From positions 3,596,001 to 3,660,000 of the forward strand of contig JAGYVD010000006.1 in the NCBI GenBank assembly GCA_021209875.1: DNA of 64,000 nt. Direction: 5' to 3'. The position numbers and the translations under genes were made by a program. Of this stretch, positions 10,414 to 23,500 are shown one piece after another. The notes beneath the pieces are model-generated. The model saw only the letters and a list, made by a program, of their open reading frames with translations. It did not search any database and was not told where the DNA came from. The first letter of the stretch is position 1, and each line of letters opens with the position of its first letter. The DNA is from Rosellinia necatrix. Its lineage: Eukaryota > Ascomycota > Sordariomycetes > Xylariales > Xylariaceae.

Positions 10414-13400
10414 TGCCCCCTGCTTTTCATGCGCGCGTGCTGGCTGATTTACTTAATTTTACCCACGACATTTTTTTTTTTTTTTTTCTAAATGAGAGGG
10501 AAATTAGTTACTAGGGAGGGGGCCTTCAAGGTTTTTGTACAAGTATATGATAGCGTGCGGTTTGTAATTATCGGTGACAAGGGATAACCTTTTTGACGAT
10601 TTTGTATGCTATACTAACTATATGATGTTATGTGTGGCTCTTATCCAAGGTATCATCAGGCTATGGTAGGGTTGGCATTCTATAATTGGTCATTAAAAAG
10701 CAACAGTCGTATTGTAACCGTTCGCAGCACTGGTAGACTCTATATCGAGAACTACCTACCCCGCCTACTTGATCCAGCCGGCGTGTTTACAAGTCTTGGC
10801 CTTACGAAGCAGGTGTTCTCCCAACATACTGGCACCGCCCCAATTAGAAATAAATATAATTCGGCGTTAGACGAAAGAAGGCGGTGTTGGCAATGCGCCA
10901 GCATCAGGTGCATGCCACAACTACGTGAATATGACCGCGCCTGTTATAGGTGGCATCGGCATTGCCTGCATATATAGAACCAGAATATCCATCCAGCACA
11001 CCAGGTAAACCCGGCTCTCACATGTTGAGTGTATCACAACTTTCACCAGCTGACGTGTCGCGGGCTCCCGGGAGAAGGCTGCACGCATGCATGCGGCAAG
11101 GCGGAACCCTTTCCTAGACCGTGGTTGTTTACTTTACACCAGTTCGAGCCGTATGCATCCTTGCCGTTTGTCGCTCCCCTTCCTTGGCACGACACCTGTT
11201 CCTGCCGATCCCCCCTCGAGACTTTGGCCGTGGTGTCCGAGCCGGCGGCTCGCTGTCGGAGCCATTCTCCATTTCGGGGAAGATTGCAACGCGGGATGAG
11301 CTAACTACTGCTCACTACACCCCCGGCAGGCGGTCTTGTTCCTGACAGGCGCCCCGGCTGATTTGGGGCTGGTTATTTGCACACTAGGTATTCCGCTGAT
11401 TCGGTATGGTTGTAGAGTTACCGCCTCTTTGGCCACCGGGTCCCAGGGCGTCGTGATTTTGTTTGTACAGGCAGGTATATATAGCCCGTTATAACCAGGT
11501 ATTTGTTGCTAGTTTTTTTTTTTTATAGTTTGAAATGCTGCTTGGGAGTTTGGTCGAACGCGTATGGCTCGTCCGTGTCTATTTTGGTCGCGTCACCAAT
11601 AACTGGCCAGGTCTCCCCCCTCGGCCTGTTTTCGTGAAAGCTTAAGCTCAAGTACGACACCTCCAACGGCGGCAAGCCTATCCTCTATCGTTTAATAGTC
11701 CAGTACTCGGGCTCCCATATGCCAGGGGTACTGTGCGTCGCCAAAGTTAAGCGCGGCTGCTACTGCACAACAGTGTTTGATACCACCCCCTGCACTGCAC
11801 CGGCCATTAAAGCGTTGTTCAATTTTAATCTATTTATTACCAATGGTTTATTCGTTATTTATCGCCTGGGCGGTTTTGTATTTGTTTGTTGTATAACCTG
11901 ACAGGCTTGTACCGATGTAACCCTGTGACTGAGAAGTACTGCCAAGGTTGTTCCTGTATGTATGTATGTAATCAACTTCTGTGGCTGGGAAACGATGACT
12001 GTTTCCGGTTGGCATGAACTCCCTTTGAGCGAGGTCGGTGTGTTCTTCACGTGGTCGATTGATTGTTTGCCTTGCAGTCGGACACACAGCGATAGGGTAA
12101 GCAGATGATACAGGAGTTTACAAGCGTGTTATGCTGTCAGACGGATTACTACCTCAGTCTGACCGGCTCCTATCCCGTGGCCTGGAGAGGCGGAGTGTGA
12201 GAGGTCAATCGCCGGCTCATGAGGATTCATCCTAGAACCCGGTAGGATTGACTACCTCACACAAGATCGCGAGGCGCCTTGGGTAGGTACACACTAACCA
12301 CCCAGACACCTGCTGTGGGCATGGTCGCAGCGAGGTCGGTAGTGCAAGTGCACTGTCTGTCTATTATTGCTGCGGAACAGAAACACTGCCTACCTACACT
12401 AGGTAGGTAGGTGGGTCGGTACCTAACTAAGCAGTACAATATGCACCTAATCAGCTATCCGCTGTAGGTAGGAGAATAGGACCCTGTGACCAGTAGGCCA
12501 GTTGACCAAAACACGCTGGAGAATTGATTAAAACGCCACCAACACTCCGCCAACATGGTACAGGGGTCTGGATCCAAAAGGCGATCGCAGAGGACATTCA
12601 GCGGCGGTACCTACCCACGTCCATCTCACACTACCTAGGTACCCGCTGTTTACTGTATGCACACTACCTACACTATGTGCACTAGATAGTGCACTGGTAG
12701 TAGATGTTCTGGAGCAGCCGCCGAGGTTGTGACATTCTTCCCCTCCACGTTCTACTACCGAGATGATAGCCGAAGGTATTTTCTGACATGAGAATTTAAT
12801 ACACTGGCCACATCTGTTGGTTACAGGCTAGCTAGTACTTGTAGTCAAGAGGCGCGGACACCCGCCCAACCGAATACCTAGCTAGTGACGACGAGTCGTG
12901 ACATAATCAGGTTTCCATGACAAACAAACTGAGCCTCGAACCATCTGAAGGTTAGTTAGCCTACCTGGGTTAATAGGTTGGATAGTATAGCTACCTACTT
13001 ATGTAATGTATGTATGTACACTATTTGACGGGCAGTGCATGGTATGCTGGGACCGCATTGATCACGGTACACCACATGATGCGCAATGTACCGTAGCGAG
13101 GGCATCTTGTACAATCTCGATTGAGAGGCGGCTCCATTATTACTATACGCAGACTATACGCTACTAACCACTTGCATATAGGTACGCACACATACCGCTA
13201 TCAGACGCTATCATGATCTCCCATGACGCAAAAAGTGTCGTTTATGAAACGGTTTGTTAAACGATCTAATGTCGATCCGTGCATGTGAATCCGATACGGG
13301 CGCGGTAAACATATCCACCCGGTGCAAAGGGCGAAAGGGCGCGTTTCCTTCCCCGGCGGTCAGGGTCTTCGATCCTCAACTCTGGGGCTAAAGGCCAGAA

Positions 13401-16400
13401 GGCCCGAAGGGTTCCCAGGGATTGATTCTAGCAAAGCTCCATCGTTTTCCCCCTCTCGGATCAGTGGATCGCTGAGCATTGGTACAGCGGCACATATGTA
13501 TATCCGCCGAGTGGGTACGGAGGAGACAATATCCGAAGTGATGACCTCCGCGGACACATTCGTTCTTTTCACTCTCGAGTTCTTTTTGGGTGCCCGCTGC
13601 TTCACGGCGAGGATAAGGTACGCGTGCGTGCACAGTATCCTACCTAGGTTGCGCTGTCCGTCAATCTGCCTCTGCCAGTGTCAATGCCGGAGGGAATTGA
13701 TAACGAAGTACATACCTACATAGGTACCTAGCTGCCCAGGACATAAGGAACCGGGTTGCCGGTTTGTTCCGAAATCGACGAAATATGACCTTGCCCTTTT
13801 GGGTAGCTGTACCTCAAGCGTCATGGCGCCACCCTAGCCACAATTGGCTTTAGAGCCGCACATGGGAAACAGCAGCCCTTCTCGAAGGACGCTAGAACCA
13901 TGTGGATCGCAGGGATCAGAAAGCAAAAGCATCCTTAATCCCTGCAAGTTGGTGACAAAAACGGTTTGATAAGTGCGCCTTAAGTATTCACATGTGTAAC
14001 CGTCACAGTAAACCCGCTAAAACATCTTGGAATTGGACGGGGGAAAAGCCCCCAGATTTTCTGAGAGACACTCAGGAATACGATGCAGACAGAAAAAAGG
14101 AAACAGTAAGAATAGTGTGGCTAATAACTAATGTGAGCGGTTGAAATCAAATTCTTCTTAGATTCCATGCTCGAGGGGATCGATCCATCAATAGGACCGA
14201 CTCTAGTCTAGTATAAACACTAGCAAGGCAAGCCGCCTTTTTAACTAGGAATACGGTATCCCTAAACTGGTAGAGTAGTTGGAGACCTTTGGGACTAGGA
14301 TGTTTTTTCCCGTCAAGTAACATGATCATTCAGATTTCGTCCTTTTCAAGCTCAGCGCTTTTTAACAAGTACTTTGATCGCCGCTTTACGACCAATTACA
14401 GCAATTCCCATTCTGTTGACAGACGAAACACGAGCCACCTGAGGGTTCCTAGGATCTGGGTACTGCTGAAAGGTACCTCGGTACTTCTCGGCCCGTCACT
14501 ACGCCAGAAAAAAAAAACGCGGGGCATTGGAAGAAAAAAAAAACAGTTGGTAGGCTGACCAAAAATGGCTTGACCACTATGTACCCCCAAAACCTCCCTT
14601 GCTGCTTGGTCCCCCCCACGGATGGTATTCCCCTACTTTGGCGCTTGCGAACGATGTTTGCCAAAAAAGAAATTTCTAAGAGACCAGATGAGATCCGATG
14701 TTTGGGCATTTTCTATTTTGTTTTCTCTCTTTTGCTTCTTTTCATCACTTTCTTCAAATTTCCCCTTTGGCTTGGCTATTGACTTGCACGGTACCAAGCT
14801 TGGCTAGTTCAGGTGGTGGCAGTCCGAGCTCGGGTTTGGTCTACCCGATCACGTATGTATGTACTTTACACCACGAGAGGATAAACGAAAGCGGTAGGTA
14901 ACGGAAAGGCGGTGAATGAAAGACGGAGGGCAAATCACCACAGAGGGGGTTAAAAATAAATAATAATAATAATAAAAATCAGAACACCTGTCTCGCGCGC
15001 ATGTCGCGTCCGGACCGCTGCCGCCTGGCTGGCCTATCTGTCGTCGTCGGCCTTGGGGGGGAATGAGGGGGGGAGTGAGGAGATAGACGGGCTCCTGTAG
15101 AGGAGGGTAGACAACTCATCATGCATTTTCAAGCCTTTCCCCTTTCCCCCCTTACCCGTCATCACCACCCCCCCCTTCCATTCTAAAGGGGGGCCATTTG
15201 GGCCACAAGCAACGCCCACCGCATGAAAAACGGTCACATACACGAGACCGTTCACAGCCTTTTTTGGGCAGCGCGCGCGCGCGCGACGACGACGGCGACG
15301 GCCGACGGGCAGCTCTCTTCTGTCTCATTTCGCCCCGTGCATAAGGGGCTTACGGCAGACTTGTAAAGCAGATGCTCGGCGCGCCATACAGCCAGCCCAT
15401 CGTCAGCCAGCCCTATTACGTGCTCGTTCCGCGCGTCGGACGGGCGCTTTACGGTTCCTGGCCGCCTGCGACAACGAAACCCGGGTCGTCTATCGTCCCT
15501 TACCGCACCGGACCAAGCTTCGTCCCAGGTAGGTTACTCGATAGGTGGACGAAGCCACCAGCACTTCGTTGTTTCGTCCCGCCCTGCCTTGGGCACTAAA
15601 AGTGTCGACCATTTCCCGTTTGCCTGCACGACTTTTTCAGCTATCAGAAGACCTGATGGGCTGGGGCTCATGTGAGTGAGCGCAGATAATGACTGCCACC
15701 TCAGCAGAACCAGGCATGTACGAACTACTAGTCTAAGGTGCCTGGCTGCCGGAGAACTGGGCTAGCGAGTCTTCTCTCACCCCATGATTCGCTTCCCTTC
15801 TCATGTTCTGTGTAGAGAGATGGTGCCTGCTTCTGTGCCAGTCTGTTTATTTACATACTATGCCAATGCTATTCTATGATGGTTCTATGCTCGTCTAACT
15901 TAAATCTTACGAACGGGATAGAACCCCTGCTTAGTTACCACCTGACAACAAAAATTAGGCAGAACCACTAACTCGCCTAACTCCAAGAACTAGTTTTTTT
16001 TTTTTCTTGGTTGGGTAGGGCAGTCAGTCGGTTGACATATTATGGAATTTCAATGAATCAATCCGAACTGCAAAGGCTGAGGATAGCCGTCGTTGGATTT
16101 TGTAAAGGTGATGTTTCTGGGTTTTGAATTCTCGAGGTCTTATATATAGTGGTCATCGAACAATACCTACTTAGGTTAGCTGCCAACGATGCTTCAATCA
16201 AGATAGCGCCGCTAGTGTGCCTAATGATCGCACTGCCTACTTAGGTAAGTAGTAAACAAACTCATTCTCAGCAAGTGAACCTAATGGCAATTGAAGACGG
16301 AAAATTGGGATATTGGCTTGGTGGGTTGGCAAATTTTATTGTTTTTTGTAGCTCCTGTATAATATCTGTTGGTATTTCGTGGTCATGGCGCGTTGCTTTT

Positions 16401-16988
16401 GTGTCCTCGCTTTTCCACTCGGGGGCTGACGAATCAGTCGTCCATCTTGGTTCTTGGCCTCTCAGCTAAGTCGCCTCGTGGCAGGTTGCCCTATCTGTTT
16501 CTTACTAGAATACACTGTAAACCCTTTTACCACCAGCTTCATCCTTCGTACTACTCGCCGGCAGCGAAGGGAAACAAAAACATTACCCCTCAAATTAGGG
16601 TAGAAATCAAAATGCAGGTCATGGTATCATTGGAGCTACAACGCCAGTTGGTGCGAAGGAGTTGTAGCATCGGATGCAGATGCGCCGGGCCTCGCCACAC
16701 CATTTGTGGCGAACCAAACGCTGCTATAACCGAGGCTACAGCGGTGCTCATTAGTGTTATCGACTGCGTTGTCTGGGTGCAGACGCGACGAATCGTTTGT
16801 GCCATTAGAATGACTCATTATCAAAGCAACGGTAGAAACGCCGACCAGATGCATGCATTGGTATAAGAAAACGCAAATAACCCTTCGCCATGCAAATGAG
16901 GGAAATGAAAAGAAGTGTACAGGACAGGTAAGCCTGCCATTCGCTCGGATATGTTGCAATGTTGTGAATGTGTTAAGATGTCGCAAGT
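10414..16988. other. Intergenic, no recognisable gene
   Basis: About 6.6 kb with only short frames. T runs lie near 10471-10488 and 11513-11524, an aat repeat at about 14955-14985 and a GC dinucleotide run at 15273-15284. The GC-rich patch at 15260-15600 has a 75-codon frame of ordinary composition that I cannot assign. Many tacctaggta-type words lie between 12280 and 13740. Confidence 0.4.
12360..12430. repeat. Cluster of CCTA/TAGG words
   Basis: Short direct and inverted copies of cctac and taggtaggtaggt form an imperfect palindrome. Similar words recur at about 12605-12650, 12951-13000, 13705-13735, 16168-16250, 19330-19400, 21210-21310 and 62790-62825. This is a dispersed low-complexity motif, not a defined element. 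Confidence 0.45.
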
Positions 16989-18800
16989 TTACCATCCCTT
17001 GGCATGGTAACCACCGTTTTCCTCTCTAAGGAATTGATTCCAGCTATTAACGTTGATCTCGTCCTTCGACTTGTTCATATATGATGTCTCGGGGTATTGT
17101 TTTAGGTTGGCCATGTCGTGTGAAGTATGACGTCGTTTTAATACTGCGTTGGCGGTCGACGACTTCTGCTGCCGTTCCCAGAGGAGCTGTCGTCTAAGCG
17201 ACTCTGTCAATTCTGTAGCTAGCATATTGCGCCGAGTAGTGCGAGGCGATAGGGCGGCTTGGTGATGATAATGGGTTGTTGGTTTTGTCGCAATGGGTTG
17301 GGCGCTTGATCTAGGGATCTCAGCGATAGGGTTGAGAGGGGTCCGGCGCGAGCCTCTTCTCATTTCCAAATTGTCGTCTGAATCATTCGGAGACGCAGCG
17401 ACGCCAGGGGCGTGTTGCAACTGTCGAGTGCGTTGCGCAATTGCCGGTGTGGAGTGCGAGGCGTAGTTGCTAAGGCCTTTCGCCCGCTCCTCTTGACCGG
17501 TCAACATCAGGCTAAGAAGGGATCTTTGTGAGGTGAGATTAGGCCGAGAAGGCACTCGCTTAAAGGTGACCGTCTCATCCATGCTCGACTTGCCGCTTTC
17601 CTCGATTGAATCTTCCCATTCCGAATCCTCATCATCGTCGTCAATGGCGCTTTCATCGACATAACTACCCGATTGATCACTGGGGGTAGAGATTGTCCGC
17701 GTTGTGACATGGTTGCTGAATGATGTCTGCTTCTTGTGGGCGTTCAAGAGAGAGCTCGGTTTTCCCGAAATGTGTAAGGCACTTTTAAGTGATGAACTAG
17801 GGTCGTCCGTAGATCCAGAAGAGCCGCCAATTTGAAACATCTTACTCTTCTTAGGGGGCAGGATGGGCTGGCGAACCTCAAGGCTGGGTGAAGATTCATC
17901 TCCAGAAGAGCTACCAAGCGCGAACTTAGCAGGCTTCTTACTCTGTACTGGTTTAGGCGCCGGGGACGAGTGTGGCTCCGGGACAACGTCAGGCCGTGGC
18001 GATTTCGGTTCAGGGGAGGGTCTCGCCGATGGGAATTGTGAAGGGGAAAATCCCTTCACGATAGTAGTTGCCTGAGGTTCGTTCAAGCCTGAGCTAGTGG
18101 ACGTATGCGATGTTAAGGCAGATGACGCGCCCTCAGTAGATTCGGTTGCGAGGGTGGTAGGCGTCTCTTCTACCTCAGACGAAGAAGGCTGTAAATTATC
18201 GCTATTCGTCTCAATAGATGAGGAGATTATATGTGGAAGGGGCGAAAGGTTCGGCTCCTTCTCCTTGATTATCGTAACGACCATCTTTTCTAAGTCATCT
18301 GATGTGATGTGGCGTTCGCGCCCCCTGCTCCGGCTGCTGGCACAGGAATCTTGCCTTCGAATGTGAGGTCGTAGGATCTCTACTGGGTCAGATTCCGTTG
18401 TTAACTCGATAGCCTCCTCATCGGGAACGGAATCGACGCTACCAGATAACTGTGGGACGTCAGGTATACGCTGCTTGTCGGGAATATCTTGTGGCGGCAT
18501 TGTAGTGGCAACAGAAGCTGTTCCGTGCGTCTTTGTCCGGGTCGTCGTCTCGCAACACAAAGCCTCCCTTGTCCATAACCGCCAGCTGAGGTTTTCCAGT
18601 CTTCGGCCTTGTTCCACCGACTCGGCGCACCTCGAGAAGACTGAGGATCGAGTTAGTTGCCACAAGTTGGCGGGTCAAGATACGGCAGGCCTAGACGTAC
18701 CGGTCCACATGCTGAAGAGGTTATGAGGATTGTTGGTGTCGACCTTGTGGATGACGTTCGGGTCCACTGTGAGGACCAGCCCTTCTGCTTTACCCGGCAT
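16989..18800 (-). CDS. AreA-type GATA-like domain and DUF3295 protein
   Basis: Two exons, 18701-18800 and 16989-18640, giving 583 residues. Exon 1 starts with ATG at 18800 and ends in a run containing VDTNNPHNLFSMWT. Splicing adds VFSRCAESVEQ and then RRLENLSWRLW, which completes the short AreA-type GATA-like motif (Pfam GATA_AreA, formerly DUF1752), also known from yeast Mks1. The rest is a long Ser/Pro-rich low-complexity region, an acidic DDDDEDSEWEDS patch near the middle, then a conserved C-terminal block with SPRTTRRNMLATELTESLRR, LLWERQQKS and LKRRHTSHD, ending YHAKGW, which I recognise as the fungal DUF3295 region. No GATA zinc finger is visible, so DNA binding is not supported; a regulatory role in the nucleus or cytoplasm is inferred. 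The alternative start inside exon 2 sense sequence (the MW codons at the intron edge) is rejected because it cuts the motif. Confidence 0.9.
18641..18700 (-). other. Intron of the AreA-domain gene
   Basis: 60 nt, starts gtacgt and ends ctcag, with a perfect ctaac branch site about 13 nt before the acceptor. Removing it joins MWT to VFSRCAE in frame (phase 1) and completes the conserved motif. Confidence 0.9.
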
Positions 18801-20527
18801 TCTGGTTGGAGTTGGTGTTCATGGAGGTGTGGTGGCTAAGATGGTGCGGGTGTTGATACAATGTGTAGATCCCAGCGTGTCGATGGCGCGAGCCGGCAGG
18901 ATAAGCCAAGGGACGGTGTTTCCGCTGGTGAAATTTCGTTCCAGATAATCGTCGCCGCAAGCTGACCGCCCAGAGCTAACCAATTCTACCAAATCGTCCG
19001 AGTATCGTCGCTATATGGAGTATGCTGTCGAGCACGGTGCCGATGGATACTGGTGGTGAGGGCCGCTTGGACTATACGTATACTCGGCGTGTGAAGATTG
19101 CGGTCGGATAAGGCTGACGAGGATCAATGCTGCCACAGCCGTTGGGATTAGAACCTAGGGGTTATGTTGAACGCACGAGGGGGTCGTGATACGTATGGTA
19201 GGTATAAGAGTTGGGAATGGGGAAGGAATGTGGGTAGCTCTACATATTATGTATTTGATAGAAAGCCTTCAAGAAATGGCAGGGCAGGGTGGGAGAGGTC
19301 AGGCCCTCCTCAATCTGGCGGTACGTAGCTACCTAGTGACTTCGGTACCTGGGTACCTGGGTACGTCTCCTTCATGTACCTCCAAGAAGTACGTACCTGA
19401 ATAGAAAATTTGGGATGTCGGATGGGGTACACTATTTCTCGGGGTGGGCACAAGCTCTCGGGTGTGGATCTGTGGCGGTACTGGGATTCACAGGGCAGGA
19501 AAGATCCCTGAAACACAGCTCCCGCCCACAGAGTCGCAAACCCAGTGTATATACCTGAGCACACGAGGTACCTGCAGAATCCTCTCCCTTGTGAGGACTT
19601 TTCACCCTGCCCCACTGACCATACCGGACTTTACAGCGGTCTGGTCTTTTATCCTGCCATTCCTAGCGCGATAGAATAGTACCACTATTGGCCTAGGCTC
19701 GACTTTAGCGCTGAATACCAGGCCCAATACAGCACTACTCTCCTAATGAGGTATTTAGAGCATTCTCAACACAGGACCCGCCGGTCGGCCAGAAGGTCCA
19801 CTGTTCCGGTTTTTCCCTCTCCCCACGTCGATGGCAGGAGAAGAGAGAGGCGGTCCATTATGGTGCACCTTTTGAAGGTGCAAACATCTACACTAATTTG
19901 TAGCGATAACTACACGACTACCTAGGCCTCAACCCCATAATACCCAAATGGTGCCTGTATCTAATAGTGAACCTAATTTCCCGGCCAATTATTGCTACAC
20001 AGTTTCCTACAAGCAAACCAAGGGTCATGGTAGACTCTCAAATACAAGTCAAGTTTGTTTGGTCAAACGGGGCTTACGTAGTTGAACAATGCCAGCGTGA
20101 CACTTCAGTGACAGCTAATTCGACGAGTTGTGTCACAAGCCGGAGAAGCACAGTAGCAAAGCGATCAGGACTCCAGATTTGCAGTGCGGTTTGCTGCAGG
20201 GATAATCTACGGCAACGCTGTGGTTCTGAAACATGTGTATCTAGTGTATATCTTTCTATACATATATGTATAGGAGAGAGGATACCCACGAGGTTGGAAG
20301 GTCCAAGATGGCCTGTTTCCTGTTCAAGCGCTGGCCTCGAGTTTGGTCCGATGCCGCCAGTCAAGATAGACACGTATATACGCCCGACCCCCTTCCCCGA
20401 AATGAAGCATGGGCATTCCTCATTAGTATAGTATGCTATATAATTCACCTTGTTGTATAATTTGTCAAATACCGACTGGTTGGAATGTCCTTGGTCGGCG
20501 GCGGTAGGATACGAGATAACTAGATAC

Positions 20528-20579
20528 TGCACCACACCGCACCGCACCGCACTGCGCTGCACTGCACTGCACGGCACGG
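20528..20579 (+). repeat. GCACC/GCACT pentamer array
   Basis: About ten degenerate copies of a five-base unit (caccg or cactg), with variation at the last base and one cgctg copy. Not in a gene. Confidence 0.75.
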
Positions 20580-23500
20580 GAGGGACTGACGGCTGCTGTT
20601 ACCACGCAGGTTCGACGCGTCCCACTCTATGTTTGATGGCATGATCCAAGGTACGCTATACGAATGCCTCAACGCGAACCACGTCAATTGCATGACCGAG
20701 TAGGTGATAACATAGGCGGCCGGTTACCGCCCCGACGAATTCACCAAGACAGGTATAGCTGTCAATGGGGGCCATCAGTCGGGCTACCGGGACACGAATA
20801 CCAACGGCCCCCGTGACAGCTATTTATTTCGGCTGCTGTTGTCCTATTCACGCCGGGTCAATCATCTGGGCTTTGTGCGCTGCAGTCGCTGGACGACGGA
20901 TGATCTGGGCCGTTCCTAGCCAAGGGCGCTCGGTGTTTGATGGTACCAGAAGCTTCGGTGGCCGCCTGGACGTTGCTTTGTCTCTGATCAATGCACCAAC
21001 GCAGACGGGTTCATCAGGCACGACTCACGTTGTGTCCCGGGCCGACCTTTGATTCAACCGCAACGGACGAGGTCGAGCGAGCAAGGTCAGGCTGTCGATG
21101 CTCTCTCTATGCGTTGGCATTCTTGCGTTCTCGTGAGCAGCCCACATCCCTAAAACGGCGCGGTTAAAATGGTCGGTAATAAAGGCCCGTTAGGTGGTAT
21201 GTAAATGGTTACATGACTACCTACTTAACTTAGTAAGTCGCTTCCTTAGTAAGTGGCCAACCTTTGTCACCTGTCACCTGTGTTACCAACAAACAGTAAC
21301 TGCCTACTTACTTACGTAATATGTAACCACAACTCCTTGCTTATGTTACCTGCCTCCTACTAGTTACTGCGTACTGCTGTAGAAACGTAGACAGGCGCAA
21401 CCACATGAGCAAGTAGGAAGGCAAGTGCACTAGGCACGTACCCATACAACTACCCCAAGGGCGCCCGCGCGATTACCTAATCGGCCCAATGCATTTATGC
21501 AGGATGGGCCTATCACTACCTAACCGGTACCGTATTAGTTGAGGGCCGGATTTGGTAGTCGCAAGTCCTAGATGGACCCCTTTTTTGGTACTATGTGTGT
21601 TTTGTGGCCTCCCATCGTGGCATCCCCGCGTCGTCCCCTTTGTATCGGATGTGATCAGGTGAGGGCTCAGCCTCGGCGCAAAGCATCCAGCACTTGTTTT
21701 GCGAAATTCCCCTTCCCCACATGTATAGCCGAGCCACGACCACTGTCGCGGTTTCTCGACCCCAATCAGACCCAATGTCAATGCTGCACGCAAACCGCTC
21801 TCGCCCCCCAAAGGGCCAAAGGAACCCCCCCCCATCCCTCCCTCCTCCCTCTCCCCTCTCCCCCCCAACTCGATTCCAGTCCGCACTGCAAAGCGCCACT
21901 GCTCACCAGTCACATGCCGCCAACCACGACTCGGCCGCCAATGCCATTCCAGAGCGCCATTTCCCCTTCCCATCACGAGATGCGCGTGAACAGTAATTCC
22001 CGCCAGCCGACCTGTCGGACACAGCACTCTATAGGGTCATCTAATCGCCCTTAGTCAAGGGTTTATAGTTCTTTTCCAAATCTCATGGCTGCCTTTGATG
22101 GCAGCCTTTGGCGACAAGCCTGTGGCGTTGATCAGGAGGAACGCGCCAGCAGTATTTCAGTCGGCAATTGAGTGCCGATGCGTTTTGGCCTTTTGATAGA
22201 CAGTGTCGACTCCTAGCACTTCACCCACTTACTTTAGCAAATTAGTGACCGTGAGGTCCGCGTATAAACAAGGACTGGGGAAAACACGCTCGGGGTTCCT
22301 GATGATACCATGTTCGTGATATAAACTAGGTATGCACGTATGTTACTGGCCCTGCATCTTAGCCTTAGGATGCTGACACAGTTCTGGGCAGCGAGGCCAT
22401 ATTCGGTGAGAGATGAGAGCGTGTGCTGTACACTAACCAAGGCCGTAACCACGCAAAAAAAAAAAAAAAAAACGCACCGAAGATAAGGCGAGGCGATGAA
22501 TTTGTCTAACAAATAAATATTAATCGACAATAATCCACACTCCCGTACTCCTGTATTGCGGCAACCGGGAATACCCATGGATCCAAGTCCGGTCCACGCA
22601 AGAATCTGGTTACCGGTATATAATCTATTAGCATAGCAACAGGTTTTATGGAAATGTTGTTTTCCCTAAACCCGTTCACGGCAGTCACCCCCCTCCCCGG
22701 GCCAGATCAGTAGAGTAGTGCGGAGGCGTCGTTGGGGATCACACACTCGCTATAACTGCCTATCACCGAAAGTTGTTGGACTCACCCCATCCACCATCTC
22801 GATAACTTATGAGCGTACCCGGTATAGTACAGCAAACTAACCGGTGCACCCTGGTGCTCCTGTTAGTTATATTATCTACGGTATTAACGGGCGTCATGTG
22901 ATGCACAAAAACAGTGGTGGTAGAAGCCTTGAACTTCCGAACGCACACTCTGAGCTTTTGTCACACACCGATAAATATATATATATCTTCAGAGACGGAT
23001 ACCAATTGGACACGATCTTGGGGCCAAGAACAGGGTCGTGCCGTCGCGCCGGGAGTTGCAGCGCAACATTGTGCTTCCCCCCATCAGGAGACATTTGGGT
23101 TTTTTGCTCTGTGTGCCTAAGGCTAGGCTAGCTGGTCATTCTTGACCCCTCGATCAGCCAACCTATTAGCACTTTGATGTTGCGTAATACTATGACGAGC
23201 GATGCCACTGATGACACTCAGCGCGGCCCTTGTCTTTTCATGCGGGAGTGGGAGCTTGCTTTTTTACACAATAAAGGGATCAGGAGGTTAGTCACGCGGC
23301 GATTCAGAAGCAGAAACTACTACACGTGCGACCAGGGTATTCGGCAGAAGGATTCCCCTCGGTGAGGTTCGTTTCAATTGCAGATACCAACCTTGGCGTG
23401 GGATGAATTGGGGGGTGCGCCTCTCTCTATTTGGCGTGAGGCGGTCTATGTAGTCTCAATAGACACGGGTAACTGCTTGTTGTCGGATTCAAGGGCTGCG

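Noticed and set aside
13322..13723. 133-codon frame as a gene
   Set aside because: Starts at GTG, no domain, no splice context and no recognisable composition.
16369..16866. 165-codon frame next to the AreA-domain gene
   Set aside because: No domain; overlaps the likely 3' untranslated region of the minus-strand gene.
21473..22054. Frames of 160-184 codons on both strands
   Set aside because: They coincide with a C-rich low-complexity tract and mirror each other; nothing recognisable.
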